Shown here piece by piece: positions 19,884 through 32,199 of a DNA stretch of 64,000 bases. The DNA is taken from positions 143,984 through 207,983 of the forward strand of contig RDEW01000065.1 in the NCBI GenBank assembly GCA_011109175.1, read 5' to 3'. Under the pieces are notes generated by a model. The model saw nothing but the letters and a program-made list of their open reading frames with translations. It searched no databases and had not been told where the DNA came from. The first letter of the stretch is position 1. Every line of letters begins with the position of its first letter. A program made the position numbers and the translations under genes. The stretch is from Dicyema japonicum. Taxonomy: Eukaryota; Dicyemida; Rhombozoa; Dicyemidae.

Positions 19884-20165
19884 ACTACGGCTGTCTATTT
19901 TGTTAATAAATTATATAAACCTCGTGAACTCATTATTTGCTAATAAAAACGTATAAATTTTATTTTATTTGAAATGATTGTAACTCGATTTGTATATAAC
20001 ATTGTTTCTAATATTCGCCACAATTATTGCCTATTTTATGACAATTTATAAAAATAGTTACTTGGAGAGTCATATTGCCTCATAAAGAAATTATTGGTTT
20101 AAGATGTGATAATTGATTAGAATTAGCACGAACACCTTCAGGGCTTAGCACGAACTATTTTTCAG
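19884..20165. other. Intergenic, nothing recognised
   Basis: AT-rich; would contain the promoter of the Ser/Thr-rich gene. No clear motif seen. Confidence 0.3.
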
Positions 20166-20169
20166 ATAA

Positions 20170-21390
20170 GCAGGTCTCAGAAGTTATCGTCGGATTAAAG
20201 AGTTCACGAGCCTATGGCCATGGACAAAGTGTCATCAATTCATCTAAGCCACTATGCAATTGGCTATCTCACGCAAATCTTTAACCATTCTATAAACTAC
20301 AATATTATCTCCAAAATCTGGAAAAACTCGCGTATCACACCAATATTAAAAACTGGAAAACCGAAGAGTACCTGTTTATACAGGCCCATCTATCTAGCCT
20401 GCATGCTATCAAAAATTTTGAAAAAATGTACTCTAGCTCATTACTCCGTATCTTCATCAACCTGGATTCTAACACGGTTTTCGTCCTGTAAGATCTACCA
20501 TTACGGATTTATCTCATTGGGAAGATTTTTGATCAAAAATTATACCAAAACTTGACGCTGTGGTTGTCAACTTTCTATCTGGAAGACGTGAAAGAGTTAT
20601 CTGTGGGCATCTCATATCAAATCATCAATACTACCAAATGAAGTGGTCCAGGGTTCTCCTGGTTCTTTTCGACCTATTCCTTCAAGACTTACCAACAAAT
20701 GAGGATGAAGACTCCTTGTTACTATCATACGCGGATGATTCAATCATCGCAGCACGCAACCGTTCGACGCAAACCGCAACCTTTAATGCCCAGATGAAAG
20801 TGAATATTGTCTACGATTGGTTGATTGCCAACCGCCTTACGATTTGGGCCACAAAATTGATATGCACTTTAATCACTTCAGATCCGTCGTTGCAAAGAAG
20901 AACCGGGAATTTCATTGGGTCTGTTCAGATACCTCTAACAAGGTCTCTTTCAATATTTGGAGAACGTACAACAAGCTGTTGAATTTCAACTCCCATCCGA
21001 AGCAAGTCTTCATCAAAGACCACCTGAAAATGAACGTTGCATGTCCACTTGTTCAGAGGATCCCTTTAAATTTTGATGACTGCAGTAAACGGATGTATAT
21101 TATGCCTCTGTCGCGTGGAGATTCTTGCTATCGGAGACTATGTTCCGCAGACTCAACTCAATTTACTGAACAACCATTCTTATGTTGGGTCCTTATACTG
21201 GATTATTAGTCATTTCCCTACTCACGTAAGCTACGACCCGTAGTCGTGGATCCGGATTCCTCCCCGTCTGTGAGGAAGATGGAAATCCACTTCGCCTGTC
21301 TATCCTAATTAGTCGTCGAAGACTAGGATCACCTAATTAGTCGGCTTAACCTTTATTTCTTGGTCTTGTGTTTTAATAATCTGTTTTTCC
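20170..21390 (+). mobile_element. LINE-B remnant with intact 3' tail
   Basis: Scraps in RT order: LTQIFNHSINYNIISKIWKN, TPILKTGKPKS, a degraded YRPIYLACMLSKILKK, VVNFLSGRR, LLLSYADDSIIAARNRS. It ends with AGGATCACCTAATTAGTC (21326-21343) and TTAATAAT. Many stops and frame shifts. Confidence 0.65.
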
Positions 21391-21930
21391 AACCATACAA
21401 ACCGATGGAAAGCTATTATGTCTGCAAAGAGGGCCGCTTTCGTGGAAGGTTAAGAATTTTAGTATGGTAGATTCGTTTTTAATTATGCAGTCATGGAACA
21501 TGTTTATTAACCGTATTTCCCCCCAATCAAAATAGACTGGCTGGACATTCGAGCTTTTATAAAAATCGAGGAACTCCCCGCAAAAGGCACAGACGGAATA
21601 TGCATACAGCATCTATAGCAGGCATGTCAAACTCAAAAAACTCCAGTCTTTGTTTTGTCTTAGGTGCTTTTTTTCACGACAACTTTTCTTATATCTGAAT
21701 GTATTAGCAGTTCCGATCTTACAAGTGTTCAGCCATCCTTGTTATCTACAAAGATATGTTGATTCCACGAAGGAAAACAACTGTTCACACATTGGTGGAA
21801 CCGAACATTGCCATAATCCTCGTTAAAAACTCTCTGAAGTCTGTAAACTTTCCAGGAAGGTATGAGCAGAAGCCAAGTATCCCCACTTCTAGGTATTTCG
21901 CTCTGTGTGTAGAATCAGACTGCAATTATA
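21391..21930. other. Intergenic
   Basis: Short minus frame at 21373-21612 with GPLCRHN and, at 21617, GGCATGTCAAACTCA, both reminiscent of a decayed hAT end (compare CAGGGGTGTCGAACTCA at 2440). Otherwise nothing recognised. Confidence 0.25.
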
Positions 21931-21933
21931 ATA

Positions 21934-22450
21934 CAGTAAACCCCCATTAATCCGAACTTCAATAATCCGAATTTTTTGATGAGTCAGCAAAATTTTACCA
22001 AGTTTCCATAAAACAATAAACCGAAACTCCATAATCCGCAATCCGAAAGACATTTATTAAAAATTTCGGAGTAATTTATTTTGTTTTTATTGAGCATGTA
22101 CATGAATTAAGATTTTAAATTTAAAGTCTTACATGGTTAGAAAAAGGAATTTCGATTGCACAGAAAAGAAAGATTTGTGAAATAAAAAATACATTAAAAT
22201 GACAATAAAAATTTTATTCCTAATTCTTAGAGAGAAGAATTATCTCACCTTTATTTGGGAATTTCGATACTTTCAGAAATTCTAAAAAACAGTGAAAACT
22301 GTGAACTTGATAATTCGCTTGTTGAATGGATTTAAAGGATGAATGCAATCAATGGTTTTATTACTAAAGATGTCATCTCAAAAGATAAGGTATTTTGTCA
22401 AAAAATTGGAATCATAATGTTGAATTTAGTAAAGGCTAAGGAAAATTTAA
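21934..22450 (+). mobile_element. Tigger/pogo-like DNA transposon remnant
   Basis: Starts TA-CAGTAAACCCCCATTAATCC, the usual look of pogo/Tigger ends (TA target duplication, CAGT start, AATCCGAA repeats). Inside are scraps of the CENP-B-like DNA-binding part: KGISIAQKRKICEIKN (about 22145-22190) and LDNSLVEWI, NGFITKDVISKDKVFCQKIG (22305-22410). No right end or catalytic core found. Confidence 0.55.
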
Positions 22451-22839
22451 TCTTAAACTAAAAGTTCTTTTTTGGAGAATCTGACATTATAACACAATAT
22501 GAAATTAATTTGAATAGATCTGATTGATAATTTAAAAGAAGTACCCGGATGTATTGCTAAACATGGTTGAAACTGGAATCTTTTTTCAATCTTTCCCTTC
22601 TAGAACAATTTCATATAAAGATAGAAAAGGCATAAAGCAATAAAAGTGAGAATCACTATAGTTCTTTGTGCAACAATAAAAATTAAACTTTTTTGTTACT
22701 AGGCAAGTCAAAGACCATAATGTTTGAAAGATTTTGACTAGAAAATTATTTACTATGCAAATAAAAGAGTTTGGATGACAACAGAACTTTTTAATGCTAT
22801 CATCAGTCATCTTAGTGATGAATTAAAACATAATTATTA

Positions 22840-23330
22840 TTGTCCCGGGATCACCGGTTAAAAGAATAAAGTTCTTAACTAACTAAGTGATCCCAGACCG
22901 ACAACTTGGGACCTGGGTCCGCCAGGGACGGCCGTCCAGAATTGCCTTTCTAAAAGGGCTAGCTTCGACTCATATCTCCTGTTTGTCTGGAGATATGAGA
23001 TGAGTAGCGCATGCAGAGGATGATCTGGTATCATTGTTCCTCTGATGAGAATTCTTTGTTTTTTGATGAAAAGATCTTCTGTAGATATAGGGGAGAATGT
23101 TGGCCCGATAATAGTCTTTGACCTTTTGAATATTTGATGGTCGATGTTCTTGAAACAAAAACCAAGCCTCACTTGCATAGAGCAACGTCGGCTGGACAAA
23201 CTGTTTGTAGATCATCTGAAGGCATCCAGCGTCACTTCTTAGCGGCTTGATAACGACTTTTAATATCGTCATTTGAACTGGTTGGTTGAATGTCACGTAA
23301 CTCACCGAACTGGAGACATTTTGAAGAAAA
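22840..23330 (-). mobile_element. LINE-B 3' remnant with terminal stem-loop
   Basis: Minus frame 22970-23305 contains QMIYKQFVQPTLLYASEAWF, matching the LINE-B C-terminus (NIYKQYIEPYFSYACASW at 24.5 kb). The 3' end reads GGGATCACTTAGTTAG (22880-22895) and, 30 bases on, CCGGTGATCCC, forming a clear stem-loop before TAA repeats. Confidence 0.65.
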
Positions 23331-23389
23331 GAGTTACACTGCCCCTATCCTACAAGGATGACTGACAAGGACGGACTGTCTCTGTGTGG

Positions 23390-24045
23390 GGACGTCGAAC
23401 CCCGGCACCCTAAAGATCATGAAAATAAATGTAAACGGGATAAAATGTAAGATTATCGAACTCAGAAACCTTATGGAAAAATATCGAATTGATGTCCTTC
23501 TATTACAAGAATCCAAACTCAGAAGTGCGAACACAACTCCATAATTTCCTGGATACTCAGTTATAAATGTGGAAAACTTGGGGGAGCTCACTAACTATCA
23601 TACAAAAGAAATCTCTTATGAAGATATCACCAATACGTCTACAATCGTCTCCAAAACCATGAAAGTATCGAAATTCTGGCCACAAAAATTTAACACTCAA
23701 GGTTACTTCTTTCTCTGATCAATTCATATCTACCTCCTTCATCATCAGCCACTTGCCCAATACTTTCGTTGATCAGCTCACTAAAGAACGTTCTTATTTG
23801 CGGTGACCTAAACACAAAACATCCGCTTTTTGCTTAGACGTCAAACAGGGGGGGAGATGTGCTAATCGAAAACTTGGGAACCTTTTGCATCCTAAACGAC
23901 CTAACTTTCACACAAGAACTCCCTCAAGACAAATGATAAACCGTCATCCCCTGATAAAATATTAAAAACCCGAGGTCCAGACAATATTTCTACAACAGAA
24001 CTAGAGCATCTGGGACCACTTGCTTTAGATCTAATTGCTTACATC
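23390..24045 (+). mobile_element. LINE-B 5' endonuclease fragment
   Basis: Scraps of the AP-like endonuclease in order: MKINVNGIKCKIIELR, YRIDVLLLQESKLRS, NVLICGDLNTKHPLF, ENLGTFCILND, then the RT start TRGPDNIS. It is back-to-back with the LINE-B remnant on the left and is cut on the right by a hAT-like sequence at 24046. Confidence 0.6.
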
Positions 24046-24125
24046 AGGGCTGGCCAACCGGTTGATGACGATCGACCAGTCGATCACGGCGAGTTTTTTG
24101 GTTGATCGAAATTGATTGATTTTTA
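24046..24125 (+). repeat. hAT-like terminal sequence
   Basis: Starts CAGGGCTGGCCAACC, then paired GATCGACCAGTCGATC and TTGGTTGATCG, a known style of hAT or related transposon end. No second end seen. Confidence 0.35.
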
Positions 24126-24149
24126 ACGCTCGATATACAAATTGATAAT

Positions 24150-26860
24150 TATTTTTTTGTATTTATTTTATTTATTTAACACCCAAGACCACGGTAAAAC
24201 CAAAACTAACTATCACGTGATCCCGATGCGCTCCGCCAAAATCCTCATTCTTTCCCGGTGCTCCTCCCTCGTACCCACACAAGCTCGTACAGGGCGGCTG
24301 ACTGTATTTGCAGGGCCACCTTCCCGCATGCCGGAGTTTTGTTTAATGAGGGCCTCCAGAGTAGTCGGTCTGGTTCTATGTCTCCCACAAGACCACCGCT
24401 CCGTCATTCTGAAAGCCTTCTTTTGAACGTCCTCATTTTCTTAGTGTTCGTCCATGATAATGAAGGTCCCCACGAAGCACACGCGTACGAGAAGTAAGGT
24501 TCGATGTATTGCTTGTAAATGTTCATCAAGACTGGGTGGGTACCTGTCTTCCATATTCCAGATAAACATTTTAATACATTGATCCTCTTCTCGCACTTCA
24601 GAACAATGTTTGCCACGTGTGGTGACAAACATAAGTGTGTATCCAGTGTCACGCCCAGGATCTTCTGACATTTGGTGAAGGGGATTTCAATGTTGTCCAA
24701 TTTTAACTTGACAGTCATCTTCCCCAACCTTTTGTCCGAAGTAAACATAGACGTGACCGACTTTCTGGAATTTATCGTGAGTCGGTTCTTCATTACCCAG
24801 GCGTTGAGTCGGTCCAGGTTAATTTGTAATCTTTCTGTAGCATTTTGGATATCCCGATCACGCGAGGCCAAAACAATGTCGTCCGCATATGTGAGTAGAA
24901 CATCGTTATTGGATTCCGGTGTCGGAGGTCTGCCAGGTATAAATTGAATAAGGCGGGGATAAAGGAGATCCTTGGGGGACACCGTTTGGGAGAAGACGTG
25001 AGACTGATTTCAGTCCTCCGAGGCATACACTTCGTCCACTTAAGAAATTTGTTATCCAAAGTTTAAGCTTCCCCGGGATCTCGGACTGGAAAATTTTCTT
25101 TGATAATATTTTTCTCGAAATAGAATCAAAGGCCTTGTTAATATCAATGGAACATAAGACTGTCTTCAAATGCCTTGGTTTGTTTGAAAAACCATCTCTA
25201 ATGAAGTTGGTTAATTTCTGTAGGTACGTTGATGTAGAACAATCGCTCTTGAATCCGTGTTGAAAATCCTTTTCTGGTAAGAAAGCCTTGATTCTCCCAA
25301 GCACAAGCCTTTCCAGGATTTTCGATATGGAACATAACAATGACACAGGTCTAAATGATGCCGGATCTTCCTTAGGTTTTCCAGGTTTCAGTATAGGTCG
25401 GATGTTGGCTTGCTTCCATAACAACGGTATTACATTACAATTAATTGAATAGTTATACACCGACGTTAGAAAACCGACTCCAATATCTCCAAGGTTCTTC
25501 AATAACACTACTGGAATGTTGTCGGGACCGGCAGAGTACGTTGTTCTTGTAAAATGCAGCGCATTCTTCACGTCTTCATCCGAGAAGTAAACTGGGTTAG
25601 AATCCTTCTTCAGTTTTCTCCATCAAGAGAGGAGCACTTCCGACTTCCTGTGTTCCTTGTACGAAATTTTTGTGTAGAATTTTATCAAATTGTTAACGTC
25701 TCGTTGAGTATAGTCATCCTCGGGGGAAGTTTCTTCTCCCTTTGCAACATTTCGGATGGCTTTCCACACTTCTCCGGTACTACGGTTGCGATTTACCTTT
25801 GTAAGAATCCGATTCCACTTCAATTTCTGGGCCTTGAACTCTCTGGCCTTTATTTCGTTGTTTAGAGCTCTGATCCGGAGTTTCGTTTTTAATGTGATCC
25901 AATTAGATTTTTTGAGGTGATTTCTTTCTTTGATCAATGCCGACTTCCCTCGACCATTAGAGGAGTTTAGACGATGCTTGGGAATAGCCAATGATCTTGC
26001 TTCTAGAATTGTGCAAGTAAAGTATTTGATCGCTTTTTCTAGCGATTTGAAGCTGACAAAGTAACAATTCTTCAGTCTATCATCAGAGATTGCGCGATAC
26101 AATTCCCAATTAGCAGCTTTGTAGTTATAACTAGCAGGTGTTCTCCTCACTCTGACTTCTCTCATGACTTTCATCACAATTGGATTATGGTCGCTACTTG
26201 TTTCGTAGAGGACTGACCAATCAATTTTTGATGAAAGCGACGATGAGCAGAGTGTTACATCCGGTGAAGTAAGCTGATCCGTCTCTCTTAGTGGGATCCT
26301 TGTATTTTTCGCTGGATCGTTCAGTATCGTTAGGGAGTCCGATTTCAATAACAATAGCTTCCCTCTCGTGTCGGCCTGTTGGGTTGACAACCATAATGGG
26401 TGCTTTGCGTTTAAATCTCCACGTATGATTATCTCATCGTAGATAGCCAATCTTGATAGATTTGGAATAACATAGTCCTTTGGGCAGGAGCCGGAGGAGG
26501 CAAGTAGATATTCACGAGGGACATATTTCCTTTCGTTGTCCCAAGCGAGATTCCAATTGCCTCAGTAACCTCGTCATTTCCAACAAGTTTCCTCACTTCC
26601 GAAGTAATGTCTCTGCATTTCAGGTTCTTTTTGAATAGAGTAAGTAGTCCACCCCTCTTCTCTTTTTACGGTCCATCCTGATTGCCTCGTATCCAGGGAA
26701 TGAAGGAGTGGAATCATGCATGCGGAGTTTAGTTTCTTGAATCATGGCCACGTCGATCTTCTGATTTGCCAGGATAGACCGGAGTTCCCTGACCTTTCCT
26801 TTAATTCCGTTGATGTTTATTTGGAGAGCAGTAAATTTCTTTTCTCAACAGAGGGCTGAG
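24150..26860 (-). mobile_element. LINE-B, long but frame-shifted copy
   Basis: On the minus strand: AP endonuclease start (ININGIKGK, VAMIQETKLRM at about 26.8-26.7 kb), GDLNAKHPLWLSTQQ and SSDHNPIVMK (25623-26450), then RT (SAGPDNIPVVLLK, FRPVSLLCSISKILERLV, SIDINKAFDSIS, NGVPQGSPLSPP at 24906-25571), the catalytic box in LLTYADDIVLASRDRD and the thumb region (24404-24982). The tail is GGGATCACGTGATAGTTAG (about 24210-24228) with CCGTGGTC pairing and TAAA repeats to 24150. At least three frame breaks; no Gag-like frame remains. Confidence 0.8.
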
Positions 26861-27455
26861 GGTTTTGGCCGGAAATGTTTGGACTATCTTGAAACACATC
26901 GCCTGGGGTCGATAATGACCCCGGGGGAAGGGTCTAATGGTCCTTTTCGGGAGGGTATTAGAAGCCCTCTGGGCGTTGCCAAATCCTTTTGAATTTTTTG
27001 AATTGGTGGACCACATAACGCCACGATACAACTCAAGATTGAGTATACCACAAAGTATTAAAAATCAAGCTAATAATTTTAAATGAAATATAATATAAAT
27101 CTTATAGTTTTAATATAATATAAATAATATAAGACTCGATTATTTATTCGTCTTTAATTTTTTACATGACAATAAGCTCCTCGATAACCATCGCCTCCTT
27201 GATCAGAAAAATCGCCCAAAAGGGGCGATTTGCCCCTCGTTGAAAACCACTAGACAAGCTAAAGGGGTACTTCTCAGCTTATTTTTATTGTTTGTATTGG
27301 AAAGCTTCTTTTTATTGTTTGTATTAGCCTGACACCTAACCACCCCGCTAGTATATTGTAGACAAAAAAATATTTGTAGACAAAAAATCAAAAAATTAAT
27401 TAATAAAAAATAAATTAATTGTATGAAATAATTAATTAAACATTTAATTTTTAAC
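26861..27455. other. AT-rich spacer with tRNA-like scrap
   Basis: Contains a possible LINE-B 5' region (minus frame 26801-27031, unrecognised) and, on the minus strand near 27320-27350, GCGGGGTGGTTAGGTGTCAG, which looks like a tRNA A-box head of the SINE at 13.9 kb. Direct TTTTTATTGTTTGTATT repeats at 27280-27326. Confidence 0.3.
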
Positions 27456-27650
27456 GATGGCGTCACTGGATCCACCTTACTGTGGAGGCGCCCAATGACT
27501 GCCCGGCATCAAGAGGATCCAATAATTCTTCCACGGGGACAACGTCGTTACCTGGTGACAAGTTCTGGAATACTGGAACGAGTCAGGATCGAGGAGTTAG
27601 TTAGTTTGGTTACCCTTGGTCTTTGGAAATAATTTTATTTTTTTAATTTT
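27456..27650 (+). mobile_element. S-type SINE copy
   Basis: About 190 bp closely similar to 11800-11990, sharing CGTCACTGGATCCACCTTAC, GGCGCCCAATG and CCTTGGTCTTTGGAAATAAT at its end. Confidence 0.6.
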
Positions 27651-28800
27651 AACTAAAAAATTATCATATATTGATTTTGTTGCAAAAAAGTGTCGGTCAT
27701 CTATTAGATAAGAACCTTATCTGTGCTCTCAATCATGAGAGCTACTTGTGGGTATTAATGGTTCTTGTTCATTACCTTAATACATTGTTTTTTCAACAAA
27801 TTTTGTTTTGTGTTACGGTCAAAGTAGGTTAGGGTGTGACTATTGTTATATTCCTTGGACAATGGTCATAGTACCTTGGTACCTTCTGGTTTCATTTATG
27901 TTAACCATTCGATTAAGACTGGAATACATAGTGTTTAGATATAAACAGGTTGACGCTAGAGATCTCCCATGTGAAAATCGGAAAGTCGTCATCTTTTTGA
28001 GTCCCCTCTTATTCCCACGATCCAGCCCCGTGGCTCTATCTGAGATGGAAAACCGATAATATTAGTTAGTTAACTGCTATTGGGGGTGTTTGGACTTTTA
28101 AATTACCTCCTGTGAGGTTGATGTGCCTCCCTCTAAGGCCTGTCATGAGGAACTATAAGTGATAACCTCAATTTCCACTCATTTGACAAAACCACCAACC
28201 TTTGAAATTGAAATCTTAAGATTAACCAACGGTGGAATCTAAAGATCCACGAGGAATTGATGACTCATTTGATGATTTCTCAGATGCTTATAGATATTAA
28301 CTGGTTGACTATCCGGGAGAGCATTTTGACTAAAAATGATTACTTTTATATTAGAATGTCCCTTAATGGATTCGCTGTCACTGCTTAAAAGATGAGCTAA
28401 GAGCCATAAGAAAACCTAAGATCACCTGAAAGAAGATTGTAAACCCAATTAATTAGGCGACCCCACCTTCTAGTAGTATCCGGAGTTTCTTCGAGTGGTC
28501 CCTTTCTCCTGTCCCCCGCTAATATTAGTCATGTATTGTGCACAGTTTCAAGTAAGGTTATTAACCACAGTTTCGCCAACAGGAGAGAACTGACACATTA
28601 GCTGACGTCGTTAATTTAACCCCTCCAAAGGAACTTTATAGTCTGAGTCCGTGTGGGGAGATCTCTAACCTCTCCTCCGTAGTTGCAGCCTTAACAATTT
28701 CATATCAGATTTTTCAAAAAATAATTAAAAAAATTTATTAACTTAATTTTTTAACGATAACTCACTAATGCACATTTCACTACCAAAAATTGCACTGTCC
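27651..28800. other. Intergenic, mostly unassigned
   Basis: No gene recognised. A possible inverted LINE tail occurs near 28440-28470 (minus strand GGTGGGGTCGCCTAATTAA). The 83-codon frame at 27808-28059 shows no motif. Confidence 0.3.
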
Positions 28801-28859
28801 GTAAATCATCCATTAGTTTCCCGCCAGTCCCTTCAACTGAAGAATACCGGTGACTCGAA

Positions 28860-29670
28860 GGAAAATAACCAGGAAACTATGTTTTTATCCTATGCGGACG
28901 ACCTAATTATCGCTGCAAAGATAAATCTCATTCCGTGGCTGTAGCAATGTGACGGGCTATCTGCAAATATGTTATGTGTATCAGCATCTAAATCCCAGTT
29001 CACCATTTTCACTACTGATAGAAGATTTAAGGATGGACTCGAACTGTTTTTTGGAAATATTTCTATCCCTTTTACGCGGACCTATAAGATCATTGGGGTA
29101 GTTTTCGACTTTCTGATGACGTTCTCTAGTCACGTGTAGGAGGTGCTTTCCAAGGGTCTTTGGAAATGGAACATTTTAAAAGCGATCATAAAGAAGAGAC
29201 CCTTCCCCCTGCTACTTGAGTCAACAAGGTCTATCACCAAGTCATTGTTCATACTATTGAATATGCCTGCTCCGCCTGGAGATTTGCCATTCCCTCTGAG
29301 AATTAATCGTTTGAAGTCTCAGGGGGAAAATTATGCACCACACTGACATCTCCATTGGCGGTCTCGTTTCTGATGAAGCGACTTTGAAGAATGGCCAGGG
29401 CTTTTTACATTTTTGCAAGGAACTGGGAAACCAATTCAAGGAAAAGGTGACCAATGCAGAGGAATTTCGGTCGATTATAAAAGTGCACGCCGATTGAATT
29501 CCTATGCAGAAGGAATAGAAGGCGCTTCCGGAGTGCGGTTTGGTTATCAGAAGACCAGACAAAGAGAGTTCGGCTGTTGTTGGAGGCTGGGATCACCTAA
29601 TTAGTTAGTTTTGACCTATCTTTCTTGGAGGTTTGGAGTTAAATAAATAAAAATTATTCACTACTTTATT
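28860..29670 (+). mobile_element. LINE-B 3' remnant
   Basis: Scraps LSYADDLIIAAK, a region with GNISIPFTRTYKIIGVVFDF (compare DNIEIPFTKCQKILGVTLD), then the sequence shared with 50.5 kb (TGGAGATTTGCCATTCCCTC). It ends GGATCACCTAATTAGTTAG (29591-29609) and TTAAATAAATAA. Confidence 0.65.
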
Positions 29671-29689
29671 ATTTATCGAACTTTTATTA

Positions 29690-30340
29690 AATTATATGTA
29701 ATTATTGCCAACCCTGTATAAACTGATGACCAAATTGGTGGCTAATGATGTCAGGAGCTTTGTAGAAGCAAATGGGACTCTCTCCGAGAATCAGTTGGGT
29801 ACTGTGCGAAATTGTCAGGGGCAAATCTCAAGACCGTTTGCAGACTGTGGAGGTGGAGAAAGAGTCCCTTGAAAAGACGGAAGATGTAAAGAAGGCTGCC
29901 TGCCTCAAAACAGCCAGTTGTCACACGACGGATGATGTACTGATGTTAGATTTTAGCATAAATAAATCCATTTCTTGGAAACGAGTTTCAGATCATATTG
30001 GAAAAATTACATGTTTGTGCCGAGATAAAGGTGGACTGTGAACAACAAAAATAAGTCAAACATTTGTGTAAATACTGGAGCAATTAAATATACGGATCAA
30101 GTACAATATCAAGCAGTATGTGTGAATTCGAAGGGTTCTTTTAAAGATTACATCAAAGATGGAAGGTTAAAACCGCTTCTACAATTTCACTTGAGTCTGG
30201 AAATTTTTTTCGATTTCACACGGTGGAACACTCGAATAAAAAATGTTGATTTATGCAGATGGAAAAGAGTTTCGAATCATATTGGAAAAATTGTCCACAT
30301 AATAAAACCATTAGAGATAAAGTCCTACCTTTAAGTACAG
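29690..30340 (+). mobile_element. Chimeric patchwork of RLE-2 and LINE-A pieces
   Basis: Three unrelated coding scraps sit end to end: 29695-29810 R2-like RT (LPTLYKLMTKLVAND, VEANGTLSENQLGTV), 29810-29880 R2-like RLE (SQDRLQTVEVEKES, compare SQDRLQTGEVEKKR at 38.9 kb), then 29930-30300 LINE-A RT (DVLMLDFSINKSISWKRV, compare DILVLDSSMNKQISWKRV). Part of the last unit is repeated (AAAAGAGTTTCGAATCATAT at 30263). Confidence 0.6.
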
Positions 30341-30479
30341 TTCGTTTTAAGACTGCCGCAACAGAAACATCGAGAATTATAAACCAAATGTGATTTCATT
30401 CAATATTCCATTGATACTGAAAAAAAGTAGGCACATCTTGATATAACAATTCCATACAATTCGTAAGAGGTGCATAATC

Positions 30480-30795
30480 CAATTCATATATGCGGATGAT
30501 GTAGACTTAGTGTATACTGATAGGGAAACGGAATCTGGTGATAAACATTACAAAAACTGATTATACAAGAATCGAACGAGCAAAATCAAGAAATGATGAA
30601 TGCTGGCGACATGCAAAAAAACTCGGATCACTACTAGGTGACCTCGAGGACATTTGTCGAAGAAAAATGCTTGCTACCATATATTTCAAAAATGTACAAA
30701 ACCTGGATAGAAAGAACCATGTATCACTGAAACTTCGTGTCAGACTATACATGTCTGTTAAGCCAATATTGCTATACAATTCAGGAAAATAAGGA
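30480..30795 (+). mobile_element. LINE-C RT fragment
   Basis: FIYADDVDLVYTDRET (30484-30530), followed by KLGSLLGDLEDICRRKMLA and RLYMSVKPILLYNSG, the LINE-C signature seen at 55 kb (KLGSLLGDTEDVLRMKTLA). Truncated at both ends. Confidence 0.6.
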
Positions 30796-30929
30796 ATTTC
30801 GAGAAAAAAAATTTAGACTTCAGGTAATAGGGAATAGAAGACAATATTAGAACTTTCAAATGACCCATGACTGCAAAGAATACAGAACTAAATCTTTCAT
30901 TTTCAATAATTGGACAAATCAAATGGTGA

Positions 30930-31170
30930 AGAACAATGCACATTTATAGGTTACCCAAATATATATTATACACTTTGATAACAGCCTTCAACACTCTTTG
31001 ATAAATCCAATAATATATAGAATATTTAATATATGAAAATAAAATACAACAAAATAATAAGAATCTACAAAAAAATATAAAAAACAAGCAACCACAAGAA
31101 CGTAAAACGCACGCAGATTATTAACTATGTATTATATAGGTTTCCCATACTTTAAAACAATTTTTATAAA
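30930..31170 (+). repeat. Dispersed repeat, partner at 59755-59995
   Basis: About 240 bp align in the same orientation; shared blocks include GAATCCAATAATATATA-like sequence, AACCACAAGAACGT and a run ending TATAAATAAATG/TATAAGAAAAAAG. No coding capacity. Probably a decayed element 3' region. Confidence 0.55.
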
Positions 31171-31344
31171 TAAATGAATATTAAATTAATTAATGGAACT
31201 TTCGCAAACGCTACCTACTATTAGAAAATAAAATGATTTCTTTCGTATTTAATTGACACTGGGTTCCAACACAATAATTAAACCACATGACGTCACCATT
31301 CTAACAAGATTACATTTTTGGTCAGAAGTATTTGAAGATGGATT

Positions 31345-31445
31345 TGGTCAGCACATGTTCTCCCTTTGGTTCTTTCCTTGGATTAGTTAGTTATGACTGT
31401 TTCTGCTGGGCTTACAATGGTATGCCTGTGGTTAATAATAATAAA
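31345..31445 (+). repeat. R-type repeat 3' end
   Basis: Contains GTTCTTTCCTTGGATTAGTT, CTGACT-like and GGGCTTACAATGGTATGCCT, ending GTTAATAATAATAAAAG. Copies at 13312-13395 and 59195-59290. The end fits the shared LINE/SINE tail pattern. Confidence 0.55.
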
Positions 31446-32190
31446 AGATTACGTTCACGAGATCCCCGAAGATCTTCGGCATCGTTTTCGACACGTTAAT
31501 AACATTTATTCATCACGTTGGTGACCAAGGCTCCGAAAGTGAAAAATCCCTCCCCAATGCTGATCTTCCGATCCGGAGGACCTGCTGAGAAGGATGTAGT
31601 AAGAAAAATCCTAATTTGCCAATTTAGCTACAAGACAACAGTTCACTATTTCTCGAAGAACCACTTCCGTTTGTAAGTGATCTTAAAATCTTACACTAAT
31701 GATGGAAGATATTGTTCTTAAAACTTCAAGGTCGGAAAAATATTGATAAGTTCACAGCTAATAGTCGCTTGTTATCGACGAGGTAAGCCTTGACAATTAC
31801 CAGTGTCTGATGGTATTAGAGAACAAATCTAGTGAAATAGTAAGCGATGAAGTTTTAAAGTATAAACAGGATAAAGTACAAAGACGTGTTAAAATGTTAG
31901 ACAAAATTAAATTTAAGGCAATTAACGAATAGCTTATCTCCGACAACTACTATATTGGATTGTTGGATCTATAACATTTCCATGTAGTCATCTTTTACCT
32001 TTATTAGTCTCGAACAAGTGGAAAACAAATATTATTTGTACAGTAGTTAGTCACTCAAACGCATAATCTAATAACTGTATTACCGTATCGTACATTGATT
32101 CATTCATGTCGAATAGTCTATGTGAAGAAAGAAAAAAAAGAGAAAAAGAAAGGAAAATCAGAAAAGAAAATGCAGAAAACTATTCAGGCT
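31446..32190. other. Intergenic, nothing recognised
   Basis: Contains AAGATCTTCGG palindromic sequence near 31470 and AT-rich DNA; no gene or repeat match seen. May include the 5' region of the RLE-1 element that follows. Confidence 0.3.
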
Positions 32191-32199
32191 AAGTCTGAC

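Noticed and set aside
24213-24426. Overlapping frames on both strands as a small host gene
   Set aside because: They fall within the LINE-B C-terminal region and 3' UTR and match the decayed copy at 46.7 kb.
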